A stretch of 64,000 bases of DNA from Deinococcus radiophilus (GTDB lineage Bacteria > Deinococcota > Deinococci > Deinococcales > Deinococcaceae): NCBI RefSeq assembly GCF_020889625.1, contig NZ_CP086380.1, forward strand, positions 205,001 through 269,000, in the 5' to 3' direction. Shown here one piece after another: positions 40,302 to 49,738 of the stretch (position 1 is its first letter; each line of letters begins with the position of its first letter). The notes beneath the pieces were generated by a model. The model was not told where the DNA came from, ran no database searches, and was given only the letters and a program-made list of their open reading frames with translations. Made by a program: the position numbers and the translations under genes.

Positions 40302-41233
40302 GCATTGAAGGGCTGCAGGTCATGGGCCTGCTCGCCCACCCCGATAAATTTGATCGGCACGCCCAGCTCCCGCACGATCGGAATCAGGATGCCGCCCTTG
40401 GCGGTGCCGTCCAGCTTGGTGACGACGACACCGGTCAGTGGGATCGCCTCGTTGAATTTCTTGGCCTGTTGCAGTCCGTTCTGGCCGGTCACGGCGTCCA
40501 GCACCATCCAGACCTCGGCGGGTTCGCCCGCGTCGGCCTTGCCGATGACGCGGTGGACCTTGTTCAGCTCCTGCATCAGGTTGGTCTGATTGTGCAGCCG
40601 TCCGGCGGTGTCCACCAGCAGCAGGTCGGTACCGCGTGCCCGGCGCGAGCTGGCCCCGTCAAGGGCCACGGCGGCGGGGTCGCCGCCCTCACGGCCCTGG
40701 ATGACTGGAACGCCCAGGCGGTCGCCCCAAACTTCCAGCTGCGCCCCGGCAGCGGCGCGGAACGTATCGCCAGCAGCGAACATCACGCTCTGGCCATGTT
40801 CCATGTAGTGCTGGCCCAGCTTGGCGATGGTGGTGGTTTTGCCCACTCCGTTCACACCAATGATCATCACTACATGTCCGGCGGGCTGCACTGGCGAAGG
40901 CTGAACCGTGGGCTGAAACCAGGGAGTCAGGCCGCTGGTGTCTTCGGCCTCAGTTGCCTTTTTCGGCTCCAGTTGCTCAATCAGCGCGTCGGAGAGGGCC
41001 GCCATCAGATCCGCACGGCGGCTGGACTGCACGCTGCTCAGAATGTCGGCGGTGGCGGGACCACCCACGTCAGCGGCCAGCAGGGCGGCTTCCAGATCAT
41101 CCAGCAGGTCGGCATTACGCCCGTAGCCGCGCAAGTCACGCCCCAGCAGGCCGGCATTCGTACTGAGCTGTATGCGGGTCTTTTGCAGGCCGCCGCGCAG
41201 CCGGGTCATCCAGTTGGTACCTTCTCCGGTCAT
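40268..41233 (-). CDS. ftsY: signal recognition particle receptor FtsY
   Basis: Docks SRP-ribosome complexes at the membrane. 321 residues: a short N-terminal helical part and the NG domain, without the long acidic A domain of E. coli. GTPase strings are GVNGVGKTTTIAKLG, DTFRAAAGAQLEVW, DTAGRLHN and TKLDGTAKGG, ending GVGEQAHDLQPFN. The ATG at 41233 was chosen because TATGGT lies 7 bases before it; another ATG is 12 bases upstream. Confidence 0.96.
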   Translation of the reverse strand: MTGEGTNWMTRLRGGLQKTRIQLSTNAGLLGRDLRGYGRNADLLDDLEAALLAADVGGPATADILSSVQSSRRADLMAALSDALIEQLEPKKATEAEDTSGLTPWFQPTVQPSPVQPAGHVVMIIGVNGVGKTTTIAKLGQHYMEHGQSVMFAAGDTFRAAAGAQLEVWGDRLGVPVIQGREGGDPAAVALDGASSRRARGTDLLLVDTAGRLHNQTNLMQELNKVHRVIGKADAGEPAEVWMVLDAVTGQNGLQQAKKFNEAIPLTGVVVTKLDGTAKGGILIPIVRELGVPIKFIGVGEQAHDLQPFNAHEFVEALLAE

Positions 41234-41240
41234 GGTTCCC

Positions 41241-41246
41241 ACCATA
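41241..41246 (-). promoter_or_regulatory. -10 box of ftsY
   Basis: TATGGT on the minus strand, 7 bases before the ATG at 41233. Confidence 0.4.
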
Positions 41247-41308
41247 GCGCGTGCCCTGGGCCGTTTTCGGGGACATTTCCCTGCTTCTGGGTCAGCTCTG
41301 CTTCTGGT

Positions 41309-41623
41309 TCAGTTCAGCAGCCGGGGTGCACGTGGCTGCATGTCCCGGTGCAGCCGAATCAGCCGCAGTTTGAGGGCCGGCATACTAGAGCGCTCCAGCG
41401 GGCCTCGGTGCAGCGTGCGTTCGCCTTGCGGCGTGTCCAGTGTCAACACCGGGACATGGTGACCGTAACGGGCAATCAGCTTGTCGTCTCCGGCGATATC
41501 TACCTGCCGGAGGTCAAAGCCCCAAGCCAGCAGCCGGGCTTCGGCCTGCTGGCATAATTTGCAACTTTCGCGGGTATACAGCGTGATCTGGGGAAGAGAT
41601 GAGGGTGCAGCGGTCTGACTCAC
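41309..41623 (-). CDS. glutaredoxin-like thiol-disulfide protein
   Basis: A thioredoxin-fold protein of about 104 residues with a CxxC active site in TRESCKLCQQAE and the cis-Pro in HHVPVLTLD. Such proteins are often annotated as glutaredoxin family or DUF836. The GTG at 41623 lies 8 bases after TACACC and just before the fold starts; the frame is open 22 codons further to an ATG at 41689. Role in thiol redox control is inferred. Confidence 0.8.
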   Translation of the reverse strand: MSQTAAPSSLPQITLYTRESCKLCQQAEARLLAWGFDLRQVDIAGDDKLIARYGHHVPVLTLDTPQGERTLHRGPLERSSMPALKLRLIRLHRDMQPRAPRLLN

Positions 41624-41725
41624 GCCCTGCGGTGTAGCACGCGGGAGTGCCCCAGGGCCAGGGACATGATGTCTATCGTCTGAGAGCAAAGGCAGTCGGC
41701 TAGCTTCAAAGCCTCATCCTGTGCC

Positions 41726-41753
41726 TTGTTTGTGCCAGCCCAGCCTCTACACT
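41726..41753 (+). promoter_or_regulatory. promoter of the amidase gene
   Basis: -35 TTGTTT, 16-base spacer, -10 TACACT, then 8 bases to the ATG at 41762: a complete leaderless promoter. Confidence 0.6.
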
Positions 41754-41761
41754 GCCGCTTG

Positions 41762-43015
41762 ATGGGTGGTCAGACCTTAGTGAAACGGAGCGCACGGGCC
41801 GCGTGGCTGTGGTGCGGCCTGGCCCTGAGCTCTGCGGCACTGGCAGCCGCGCCCACGCCTTTCCCAGCGGCCCCGCAAGCAGTGGCCGTGGTTTCACCTG
41901 TTTCCCTGACCGTAGAGCTCCGACCTGTGGCGGGCCATACCCGTGTGTTCGTCACCCTGCCCGCCGGAACTCCGGCCTTTGTGCCAGGGCTGAGCCGGGC
42001 GACGGGTCAAGCGGTGATCAGTTTGCCGTTTGACCTGCTTCCGGTGGAGGGCAACTTGGTGCCGGGTGGAGGCAGCAATGCCCTGAGTTACGGGGCAGTG
42101 GGCAGGCAGCTGACGCTCGGGCTGGGTGCTGGCTATGGCCGGGTGGAGGCCCAGTTCTGGCCTGCGGTAGGGGACTGGCCGCCCGGCGTGGTGGTGGACC
42201 TGTGGCCCGCCGAGAAACCTGCTGCAGCGGTCCGCCCAGCTCCGGTGGTCGTCCCGGTGCCTACGGCCACGCCAGTGGTCGCAGCTCCAGCTTCGGCCCC
42301 GCCTGCTCCAGTCCGTCCGGCTGGCCCGGTGCGGGCCACGGTGGTGCTGGACCCTGGTCACGGTGGCAACGACCCCGGTATGACCAGTCCCTGGGTCCGC
42401 GAGGCCGACATCAATCTGGATGTGGCGCTGCGCACCGCGCGGCTGCTGCAATCACATGGGGTGGCGGTGCGCCTGACCCGCCAGGCCGACGCCCACCTGC
42501 ACCCTGACAAGGCTGCGGATTTGAACCTGCGTGCCCGGATGGCCACCACCGGGCAGGTCAGCGCCTTTGTCAGTATTCATGTCAATGCGGCAACTGACCC
42601 CGCTGCCCACGGCATCGAAACCTATTACTTCGGTCAGCCGCTGCCGGGGCAGGGCCGCAGTCTGGCGGTCCGCGAGAACGGGGGCGGTTCGCTGGGAGAA
42701 TCACTCACCAGGCAAGCTGCGGGCGCAGCGCAGGGTGTGCTGGGCGACCTGCTCTCGCAGGCCAAGCTCAGCTTCTCACGGCGGCTGGCTGGGCTGGTAC
42801 AAGCCGAGTTGGTCGCGGCCACTGGGGCGCGTGACCGGGGGGTCAAGACCGACGCTTTTTACGTCATCCGTACCCCGACCACCCCGGCCATCCTGACCGA
42901 ATTGGGCTTTGGGTCCAGCCCTGCGGAGGGCGCACGGCTGGCTGACGCCGCGTACCGTCAGCGTCAGGCTGAGGCCCTGAGTCGGGCCTTGCTGCGCTTT
43001 CTGAACGCGGGTTGA
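41762..43015 (+). CDS. N-acetylmuramoyl-L-alanine amidase (Amidase_3)
   Basis: A secreted peptidoglycan amidase of 417 residues. A signal peptide (AAWLWCGLALSSAALAA) is followed by an AMIN-like N-terminal domain (about 40-145), a Pro/Ala/Val linker and the zinc amidase from about residue 190: DPGHGGNDPG, EADINLDVALRTARLL, SIHVNAA and ILTELGFGSSPAEG carry the His-Glu-His ligands and the catalytic Glu. It cuts the bond between muramic acid and the stem peptide, usually in daughter-cell separation. Confidence 0.93.
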   Translation: MGGQTLVKRSARAAWLWCGLALSSAALAAAPTPFPAAPQAVAVVSPVSLTVELRPVAGHTRVFVTLPAGTPAFVPGLSRATGQAVISLPFDLLPVEGNLVPGGGSNALSYGAVGRQLTLGLGAGYGRVEAQFWPAVGDWPPGVVVDLWPAEKPAAAVRPAPVVVPVPTATPVVAAPASAPPAPVRPAGPVRATVVLDPGHGGNDPGMTSPWVREADINLDVALRTARLLQSHGVAVRLTRQADAHLHPDKAADLNLRARMATTGQVSAFVSIHVNAATDPAAHGIETYYFGQPLPGQGRSLAVRENGGGSLGESLTRQAAGAAQGVLGDLLSQAKLSFSRRLAGLVQAELVAATGARDRGVKTDAFYVIRTPTTPAILTELGFGSSPAEGARLADAAYRQRQAEALSRALLRFLNAG

Positions 43016-43016
43016 A

Positions 43017-44276
43017 TCAGGCGGTCCGCACCCGCTCCGGCACACGGCGTACCAGCAAGATGCCTGCCACGAAAAACAGTGCCGCCAGACTGAACACTGC
43101 CGTATAACCTGCTGTGCTGCCATCTGTGTTCAGCGTGTCCAGCAGTGTGCCCATCGGCAGACTGACAAACTGCGGAGCCACGAAAGCCACATGCCAGATG
43201 CCCATGTCGCGGGCGTAGGACTGCTCAGACGGCATCGCGTCGGCCCCCAGCGCCCAGTCCACGCTGGTAAAGGCCCCAAAGCCCAACCCGAACAGCAGCG
43301 CCAGCCCCAGCGCCAGCAGATAGTCTCCAGTGACGATCAGCAGGACGGCCGCCACCGCCATCATGGCTCCGGCCAGATAGATGACCGGCTTGCGCCCGGT
43401 GCGGTCGCTCAGCTTGCCTCCCACAAAGGCACTTACGATGCTCGCCACGATAATGGCGGCTAGCATGATGGAGGTACTTTGTTCGGCATCGCTCTGACGT
43501 AGGACATCGCGGTTGTAGTAGTTCAGGAACGGCTGCACCGAGTACTGCCCCAACGCGAACAGCACCCGCGTCCAGAACACCCAGAAGAACGGCCCATAGG
43601 CAAACAGCTCGCGCAGTGACATGGTGCGCTGTCCAGGCGTGGGCAGTGCCGCCTGATCCACCCCGGCAGCTCCGCGCAGGGTGACCAGGGCCGGCAAAGT
43701 CAGCACCAATGCGATCAGCCCATAGTTGGCGGCAGGGGGCAACCCGGCAGCTGCGACTGCGAAGGCGGCTGCTGCGGCCAGCAGTTGCCCAGTGGCCTGC
43801 AGCGTGGCCATGACCCCGGAGTAGCGTCCACGCTGCTCTACGGGAACCAGTTGCGGGATCAGCGCCGAGTAAGGCGCGGTGGCGTAGTTGTTGCCGAACT
43901 GTACCAGCAAAAAGCCCAGCACCAAGACCCAGAAGCCGATCATGCCCTGCAGCCAGGCCACCGCGCCGCCCATGACCGCCAGGCCCAGCAGGTTGACGGC
44001 CAGGCCCCAGCGCAGGTAGGGGAGCCGCTGGCCGGTGCGGTCACTCTGCGCTCCCACGATGGGAGGGAGAACCAGTGCCACCAGGGCCCCTACCGCCGTC
44101 AGCAGGCCCAGATAGGTGCCCTTGGCTCCGCCCTCACCCACAAACTGCACTACACCTGCTGGCATGGCGATCAGCAGCAGCACCAGCCAGTGAAAGGCGT
44201 TGCCGAACCAGAAAGCCGAGAGGGTCACCGGATGCGGCAGGGGCGCACGTGGGGCAGGTGAAGTGTGCTGGGACAT
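43017..44276 (-). CDS. MFS transporter (SLC45/sugar-transporter-like)
   Basis: A 419-residue 12-helix permease. MFS signature loops are visible ([17 protein letters not shown] in loop 2-3, [19 protein letters not shown] in loop 8-9), a pattern found in sucrose/SLC45-like carriers. A TATACT box ends 8 bases before the ATG. Convergent with the amidase, its stop one base from it. Substrate unknown. Confidence 0.85.
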   Translation of the reverse strand: MSQHTSPAPRAPLPHPVTLSAFWFGNAFHWLVLLLIAMPAGVVQFVGEGGAKGTYLGLLTAVGALVALVLPPIVGAQSDRTGQRLPYLRWGLAVNLLGLAVMGGAVAWLQGMIGFWVLVLGFLLVQFGNNYATAPYSALIPQLVPVEQRGRYSGVMATLQATGQLLAAAAAFAVAAAGLPPAANYGLIALVLTLPALVTLRGAAGVDQAALPTPGQRTMSLRELFAYGPFFWVFWTRVLFALGQYSVQPFLNYYNRDVLRQSDAEQSTSIMLAAIIVASIVSAFVGGKLSDRTGRKPVIYLAGAMMAVAAVLLIVTGDYLLALGLALLFGLGFGAFTSVDWALGADAMPSEQSYARDMGIWHVAFVAPQFVSLPMGTLLDTLNTDGSTAGYTAVFSLAALFFVAGILLVRRVPERVRTA

Positions 44277-44284
44277 CGAATTCG

Positions 44285-44290
44285 AGTATA
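44285..44290 (-). promoter_or_regulatory. -10 box of the MFS transporter
   Basis: TATACT on the minus strand, 8 bases before the ATG at 44276. Confidence 0.55.
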
Positions 44291-44379
44291 GGGGGGAGCG
44301 GGCCGAGTCCGCCCTGTGAAAAGCGTTTGCCGTTGTCGTTCTGTGGCCCTCTACGCGACTTTCGCCATGCGGGCTGCAC

Positions 44380-44385
44380 TAAACT
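44380..44385 (+). promoter_or_regulatory. -10 box of the parvulin gene
   Basis: TAAACT ends 7 bases before the ATG at 44393. Confidence 0.5.
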
Positions 44386-44392
44386 GATGCCC

Positions 44393-45397
44393 ATGACCGC
44401 ACGCCCACGCACATCATGGCCGACCATGCTCGTTGGCGGTGCCCTGGCCTTGCTGGGGGCACAGCTCACCCCGGCACAGGCCCAGACTGCGGCTGTCCCG
44501 GCGCAGCAGACCGTACACTTGCCCCCAGCCCCCGGAACTGTGGTGGCCGTGATCGGACAGGGAGAGGCGGCACTGCGCGTCACCCGTGCAGATTTTGACC
44601 GGGCCTTCCGGCTGGCTGTGGCCGAACTGCTCAACCGCCAGGGCCTGCCGCTGCGTCAGGAACTGCTGGCCTCCTTTGCGCCGTCACGGGGGCAGTTTTT
44701 CGAGCAATTTGTCCGCGAAAAGCAGATCGAGTATCTGGCCCGTCAGGCCCTGCCCGATTTCACCTGGACTGGGCGGCCACGCATCGGGCCGCAGTCGTTT
44801 ACGACCTCCGAAGCTTATCTGGAGTACCTGCGCGGCGCCGGCTACCGCGACGAAGCGGATTACCATGCCGAAGCGGAGCGCGGTGCCCTGATCGCGGCTT
44901 ACCGCCAGAGCCTTCAGGAGCGCTTTGCCTTTAGCGACGCCCAGATCGAAAGTTATTACCGCCTGAACCGCAAGCAGTTCATTCAGCGTGACGAGGCCTG
45001 CGTGCGGCACATTTTGGTCCCTGGGCAGCCGCAGGCGCGTGACCTCCGCCAACTGCTGATCGGTGGTGGGGATTTCGCGCTGTTGGCGCGGACACAGAGC
45101 CGTGACCCCGGCAGCGCCGCGCAGGGCGGCGACCTGGGCTGCGTGACACCGGGACAGACCGTTCCTGCTTTTGATGAGGTCGTGTTCAGCGCAGCTCTAG
45201 GGCTGCCCCAGCTGGTCCGTACCGATCACGGCTGGCATGTCGTGGAGGTCACCGAGCGCCGGAGCGCTGGCCTGCTTCCACTGGACCAGGCGGCTGGACA
45301 GGTGCGGCAGACCTTGGCGCGGGAGGCTGCGGCCCGTTACCTTCAGACCTTGATTGATCGGGTGCCGGTCCAGTCTTACCCTGAGCGCGTGTCCTGA
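44393..45397 (+). CDS. exported parvulin-type peptidyl-prolyl isomerase
   Basis: 334 residues with a signal peptide (MLVGGALALLGAQLTPAQAQ). A helical SurA/PrsA-like N-terminal region (about 45-195) is followed by a PpiC domain: ACVRHILVPGQPQARDL, FALLARTQSRDPGSAAQGGD, LGCVTPGQTVPAFDEVVF and DHGWHVVEVTERR. It probably helps fold exported or outer-layer proteins. I chose the ATG at 44393 on the leaderless geometry; another ATG lies 6 bases before. Confidence 0.9.
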   Translation: MTARPRTSWPTMLVGGALALLGAQLTPAQAQTAAVPAQQTVHLPPAPGTVVAVIGQGEAALRVTRADFDRAFRLAVAELLNRQGLPLRQELLASFAPSRGQFFEQFVREKQIEYLARQALPDFTWTGRPRIGPQSFTTSEAYLEYLRGAGYRDEADYHAEAERGALIAAYRQSLQERFAFSDAQIESYYRLNRKQFIQRDEACVRHILVPGQPQARDLRQLLIGGGDFALLARTQSRDPGSAAQGGDLGCVTPGQTVPAFDEVVFSAALGLPQLVRTDHGWHVVEVTERRSAGLLPLDQAAGQVRQTLAREAAARYLQTLIDRVPVQSYPERVS

Positions 45398-45403
45398 CCC
45401 GGC

Positions 45404-46207
45404 TCAGCTGCCGAACGATCCCCTGCAGAAGCGGCCCTGTTCCTGCAGGTTGACGCCCCCTTCGGGAAAGAAGTTCAGCCCAGTGAGGGATTGCACCATG
45501 TCAGGTGTCACCTCATAGCGGCGGAAGTTGGTGTCGTTTGGCTGATCGGCGTTAGGAATCACGAAGGCACGTGCGTGCTTGTCCGACACCACCATCTTGA
45601 AGAGGGCTTGCGGTACGGCCACGCCATCTCCGATGGTTTCGGGAAGCTCACCGATGACCGGGCCACTCAGGACGAAGATGCCGCCCTGGTCTGCGGCGCA
45701 GTCGCGGGTCGCGCTTTCCAGGGCCGCCCAGACACCAGCGTTCATGCCGTGATTCTGCGGGACCATGTTGGTCAGGTAAAACGATTCGTTCATCGCCACT
45801 TCGCTGGATTTGAAATCAGCGGCAGGGGCCAGGTGGCCCCGGTCGTATCCACTGCGGCGGTAGTCGTTCAGCTCAGCGCTCTCGCCCGCCGGCAGGTCAG
45901 GATCGGCCATGAAATTGTCTTGCCGTTCCACATCGCCCCGGAATTCGGCGGGCGTCAGGAATTCTCCGACGACCAGCGGCACCTTGTGCCCAGGGTCATA
46001 CACCGAAGCGTATTCCTGGCGGCACAGCAGCCGCGTCCCAGGTGTCTCAGGAATGGGGATTCCGGCCCGCCACTCGTCCTGGCACTGGATGGGGTCGCCG
46101 TACGCTCCCGGCACCGCCTCGCCGGGCAGACCGAGTTCATCGCAGCCATACAGGGCCGCAGCGCCGGCCAGCAGGAGACTGACCAGCGAAAGCATGGCTT
46201 TATTCAC
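45404..46207 (-). CDS. DNA/RNA non-specific endonuclease, lipoprotein
   Basis: 267 residues of the NucA/EndoG beta-beta-alpha-metal family. The catalytic motif is YDRGHLAPAADF (His125) and the metal Asn is in FYLTNMVPQNHGMNAGVW. The N-terminus (MLSLVSLLLAGAAALYGC) is a lipoprotein signal with Cys22, so the nuclease should be anchored outside the cell membrane. The start is a GTG (46207) or the ATG at 46195. It may scavenge nucleotides from external DNA. No inhibitor gene is adjacent. Confidence 0.9.
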   Translation of the reverse strand: MNKAMLSLVSLLLAGAAALYGCDELGLPGEAVPGAYGDPIQCQDEWRAGIPIPETPGTRLLCRQEYASVYDPGHKVPLVVGEFLTPAEFRGDVERQDNFMADPDLPAGESAELNDYRRSGYDRGHLAPAADFKSSEVAMNESFYLTNMVPQNHGMNAGVWAALESATRDCAADQGGIFVLSGPVIGELPETIGDGVAVPQALFKMVVSDKHARAFVIPNADQPNDTNFRRYEVTPDMVQSLTGLNFFPEGGVNLQEQGRFCRGSFGS

Positions 46208-46301
46208 AGCAAAGCCGCCTTTGAGCAGGCCGTGAGAGAGGGAAAAAACAGCATTCCCTCAGTGTAGCGGCTACGCAGGACTGAACCTGAAGTGCCCAGC
46301 T

Positions 46302-47456
46302 TCAGGTCAACTCGCGCAGCACGGCCCGGCTGATGACCAGCTGCTGAATTTCGGACGTACCCTCGTAGATCTCGGTGATTTTGGCGTCGCGGTACAGTTT
46401 TTCGACGGGGTATTCGGCGCTGTAGCCGTTGCCACCAAAAATCTGCACGGCGTCGCGCGTCACTTCTACGGCGGCTTCACTGCCCAGCAGTTTGGCCATA
46501 CTGGCTTCCTTGGAATAGTTCTGCCCCTGATCCTTGAGCCAGGCGGCCTTCAGGCCCACCAGCCGGGCCGCTTCCAGTTGTGTGGCCATGCGCGCCAGCT
46601 TGAAGGCCACCGCCTGATGCTGGGCAATCGGCTTACCGAACTGTTCGCGCTCGGCGGCGTATTGCGCGGCGTGTTCCAGGGCGGCCTGGGCAATACCTAC
46701 CCCCAGCATCCCGATCCCGATGCGTCCCGAATCCAGGCTGGCCAGTGCAATATGCAGCCCCTGGCCCTCGGCCCCAACCAGGGCGTCCTCACCCACCGAT
46801 ACATTGTCAAAAGTCACGGTGGTGGTGTGCGCGGCGTGTTGGCCCATCTTGGCTTCCGGCTGCCCGAAGCTGAGACCAGGAGTGTCTTTTTCGACGATAA
46901 AGCAACTGACACCGCTCGCGCCTTCGCCGCCCGTGCGGGCCATGACCAGGTATACGTCAGCATGTCCACCTGAAGTAATCCAGGCCTTCGAGCCATTCAG
47001 GACCCAGCCGTCCCCGCTGCGCTCGGCACGCGCCTTGAGGTTGGCGGCGTCGCTGCCGGCGTGGGCTTCGGTCAGGCAAAAGGCCCCCAGCCACTCACCA
47101 CTGGCCAGCCGCTGCAGGTAGTTCCCTCGCTGCTCGTCGGTGCCGTAGTTCAGGATCATTTGCTCCGGCAGGCCATTTTGCACACTGACAATCACGGCCA
47201 CGCTGGGGTCGGCGGCGGCCACTTCGGACAAACACAGGGCGTAGGTCACGCTATCCAGGCCCGCGCCCCCCCACTGCTCGGGGACCGTGGCGCCCATCAG
47301 GCCCAACTCGGCCAGCCCGCGCAGCTGCTCGGCAGGCCAGCGGTGCTCACGGTCGTACTCGTGGGCCAATGGAGCAATCTTGCTGCGGCAAAAGTCGCGT
47401 ACGTGTTGCAGAATCAGGCGGCCCTCATCATCCAGGGCAAAGTTCATCTGTGGCAT
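46302..47456 (-). CDS. acyl-CoA dehydrogenase
   Basis: A 384-residue flavoprotein for the first step of acyl-CoA beta-oxidation. Family strings are FCLTEAHAGSDAANLKARA, WITSGGHADVYLVMART, the C-terminal GGNGYSAEYPVEKLYRDAKI and the catalytic Glu in ITEIYEGTSEIQ, typical of short/branched-chain or butyryl-CoA dehydrogenases. TACCTT lies 6 bases before the ATG at 47456, so I took that start over one 24 bases upstream. Confidence 0.94.
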   Translation of the reverse strand: MPQMNFALDDEGRLILQHVRDFCRSKIAPLAHEYDREHRWPAEQLRGLAELGLMGATVPEQWGGAGLDSVTYALCLSEVAAADPSVAVIVSVQNGLPEQMILNYGTDEQRGNYLQRLASGEWLGAFCLTEAHAGSDAANLKARAERSGDGWVLNGSKAWITSGGHADVYLVMARTGGEGASGVSCFIVEKDTPGLSFGQPEAKMGQHAAHTTTVTFDNVSVGEDALVGAEGQGLHIALASLDSGRIGIGMLGVGIAQAALEHAAQYAAEREQFGKPIAQHQAVAFKLARMATQLEAARLVGLKAAWLKDQGQNYSKEASMAKLLGSEAAVEVTRDAVQIFGGNGYSAEYPVEKLYRDAKITEIYEGTSEIQQLVISRAVLRELT

Positions 47457-47532
47457 CTGCCCAAGGTAGCACCCGTTCACAGGTCACCGCAGGTCGCTGA
47501 ACCGCAAAGGAATCCAGTGAGGCGTGCGGCGC

Positions 47533-47787
47533 TCAGCTCGCTGCAAGCTTTTCGGTCAGTGCGACCTCCACGCCTTTGCCGCGCCAGCCGGGGGCCACCG
47601 CCAGTGCGTCGGCCTGTCCCTCGCAGCGCAGGGCAGCACCGATCACATGCCCTCCGGCAATCGCCAGGGCTACTTTCTGGGCGTCCGTGATTGGGTGCCC
47701 AGGCAGCAGCTTCTGGGCTGACTGGGCCAGCGCTGCAGACAGGGGCAGGGGAGGGCAGGTGACACGCACGCGGGCGGGCAGGCTCAT
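47533..47787 (-). CDS. short GNAT-like protein
   Basis: Only 84 residues, about half a normal GNAT domain. It keeps the acetyl-CoA loop (VAPGWRGKGVEVALTEKL) but lacks the N-terminal strands and the last part of the fold. Its ATG overlaps the vanW stop (ATGA), so it is translated with vanW. It may work as a dimer, bind CoA without activity, or be a remnant. Confidence 0.6.
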   Translation of the reverse strand: MSLPARVRVTCPPLPLSAALAQSAQKLLPGHPITDAQKVALAIAGGHVIGAALRCEGQADALAVAPGWRGKGVEVALTEKLAAS

Positions 47788-49550
47788 TCGCTCCGGTCCT
47801 GTGGTATTCCGGCCACACCGCGTTCGATGATCGGCTGCCAGGCTTCGTAGTTGGTTTCCAGGCGCTCGGTTTGAGTTCCGCTGGCGTCCGTGATGGTCCG
47901 GGTGATGTACATAAATAGGCCGGGGCGTCCAGCCTCCACCTGTTCCGATACGCCTGGTGCCAGGCGGCCGGTGGCTACGATTTTGGGTGCTGGAATTGGT
48001 GCGCTGCCGGTGATGACCGCTTCCGAAACGTTGACGGTCCGGGCGGGTTTCTTGCCCCATAGCTCCACTTTGAGGGTGCTGCCTGCATTGTCGTTGATGG
48101 CCCGCACCACCAGCGGTGCGCCGGTGTCGTTGGTCATCTTCAGGTCCAGGCCGGGATCGTATACGGCGGCCTCGAAACCGGTTTGTGGTTCGTAGTAAGG
48201 CACGCGGTAAGAGTGCTGGTGCCGCTCCACGATAGGCAGGCCAGCGTTGTAGAGGCTACGGAAAGCGGTGGTGCTGACCTGGCAGACCCCGCCACCCAGA
48301 CCATCCACCGTCTGTCCCCCGGCAATAATCAGCCCGCTGACAAAGCCCCCTTCTTCACTGATGCCGCCTACCGCGTCCAGAAAGCTAAAATCCTCACCGG
48401 GTGGGACCACGTAACCGTCAATTTTATCGGCGGCAATCTGGATGTTCTCGCGCCGGGCCTCGCTGCTCCCGTCATACACGCTTTCCCCGGTGGCCACCAG
48501 TTCCAGTGTGGCAGGGTCGGGGAGCTCGGCGACGGTATAGGTCGGCTCGGTGGCGCGACTGGGCCATACAGAGGTGGTTTTTTCCGGGTTCAAGACGTCC
48601 TGCTGAAAGGCTTCCCAGGCGGCCTCCTGCTGCACCTCGTAGCCGCTGCGGCCCTCCTGAGGAAGCCATTTGCCGCCCTCAGTGGACACAAAGCGCGCCG
48701 GATGTGCCGGACGGTCCACCTTGGCGAGCAGGGCGTCAAAAGTGGACTGCATGGTTTCTGGATCTGGTTTGATGCCTTCGGGGGTGACCCAGTACAGGTT
48801 GGCCACCTGCTGTTTGGTCAGGGCTACGGCTGTTTCAGAGCCTTGCAATTGCACGGTCATGGGACGGATCAGGGCATTGCCCAGCTTGGCTTGCTCTTGC
48901 AGGCGGCCAGGTGAGGCTTTGGATTCTACCGAGCGAAATTCGATATTGAGCTCGGTGAGGTCTGGCTGGGCCGCCAGTTGAGCGGCAGCGGCAGCCACGT
49001 CGGCCCGCTTCCCGGCGCGTCCCCCCTCTACTTTGTAGGTATAAGCCTCCGCGTCAAATGAAATTTTGCCGTCTTGCGGGGCAAACTCCAGGGGGCGAAC
49101 CAGCTCGGCCAGGCGCGCTGCAGCCACGGTTTTGTTGACCTTTACCGGGGCACTCAGTTTGAGTTCGGGAGCATCTCCGAGCAGCCCAGTGATGCGCTGG
49201 GTCCACTCTTGACCTGCGGCGTAGCCCTGGGCTTGGTCAAGCGTACCCTGCAAGTCACGTTCCCAGCCCAGTTCTTCTGCGCTCAAGGTCCAGACTTTGT
49301 CGCCCGCCCGCACGGTCACTGGTGACGGTGCAGGCAGCTCACGGTCCAATCGACTCTGGGCCTCGCCCGGCTCCAAACCTCCTACCGCTACCCCTTCAAT
49401 CTGGGTGCCAGCAGGCAGCCCGGTCGCAGGAGCCGACAGGCTCAGGGCCAGCGCACCTCCCAGCAAGACACTCAAAGCCGTGACACCCCAAAGCCAGGGC
49501 GTCCACTTGTTGCGGGTCGGACGTTTGGAAGGGGAAATCTGAGCAGCCAT
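47784..49550 (-). CDS. VanW family protein
   Basis: 588 residues. One membrane helix near the N-terminus (WLWGVTALSVLLGGALALSL) anchors an extracellular chain with two repeats of the YoaR-type peptidoglycan-binding domain (about 65-170 and 215-320), then the VanW domain (PPGEDFSFLDAVGGISEEGG, GGGVCQVSTTAFRSLYNAGL, VERHQHSYRVPYY) and a C-terminal G5-like strand region (TRTITDASGTQTERLETNYE). Linked to vancomycin clusters in enterococci but its action is unknown; probably cell-wall associated. The ATG at 49550 follows TAAACT by 6 bases. Confidence 0.9.
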   Translation of the reverse strand: MAAQISPSKRPTRNKWTPWLWGVTALSVLLGGALALSLSAPATGLPAGTQIEGVAVGGLEPGEAQSRLDRELPAPSPVTVRAGDKVWTLSAEELGWERDLQGTLDQAQGYAAGQEWTQRITGLLGDAPELKLSAPVKVNKTVAAARLAELVRPLEFAPQDGKISFDAEAYTYKVEGGRAGKRADVAAAAAQLAAQPDLTELNIEFRSVESKASPGRLQEQAKLGNALIRPMTVQLQGSETAVALTKQQVANLYWVTPEGIKPDPETMQSTFDALLAKVDRPAHPARFVSTEGGKWLPQEGRSGYEVQQEAAWEAFQQDVLNPEKTTSVWPSRATEPTYTVAELPDPATLELVATGESVYDGSSEARRENIQIAADKIDGYVVPPGEDFSFLDAVGGISEEGGFVSGLIIAGGQTVDGLGGGVCQVSTTAFRSLYNAGLPIVERHQHSYRVPYYEPQTGFEAAVYDPGLDLKMTNDTGAPLVVRAINDNAGSTLKVELWGKKPARTVNVSEAVITGSAPIPAPKIVATGRLAPGVSEQVEAGRPGLFMYITRTITDASGTQTERLETNYEAWQPIIERGVAGIPQDRSE

Positions 49551-49557
49551 CACCTCA

Positions 49558-49563
49558 GTTTAC
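49558..49563 (-). promoter_or_regulatory. -10 box of vanW
   Basis: TAAACT on the minus strand, 6 bases before the ATG at 49550. Confidence 0.5.
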
Positions 49564-49738
49564 CCGTGCCCAGAGTCTGATGTGGCCACTCAGGCCTTAA
49601 GGATCGGCCAGGGGCAACCGGGGTGTATCTCCCTCAACAGCCCCTGGCCACATTCCATTATTTTGCCTCGGTCAGGCAGACTTCTCTGACCAATCATTCT
49701 CTTTTTCTTCCGGCTTCTAGCACCGGTGGCCTACTGAC

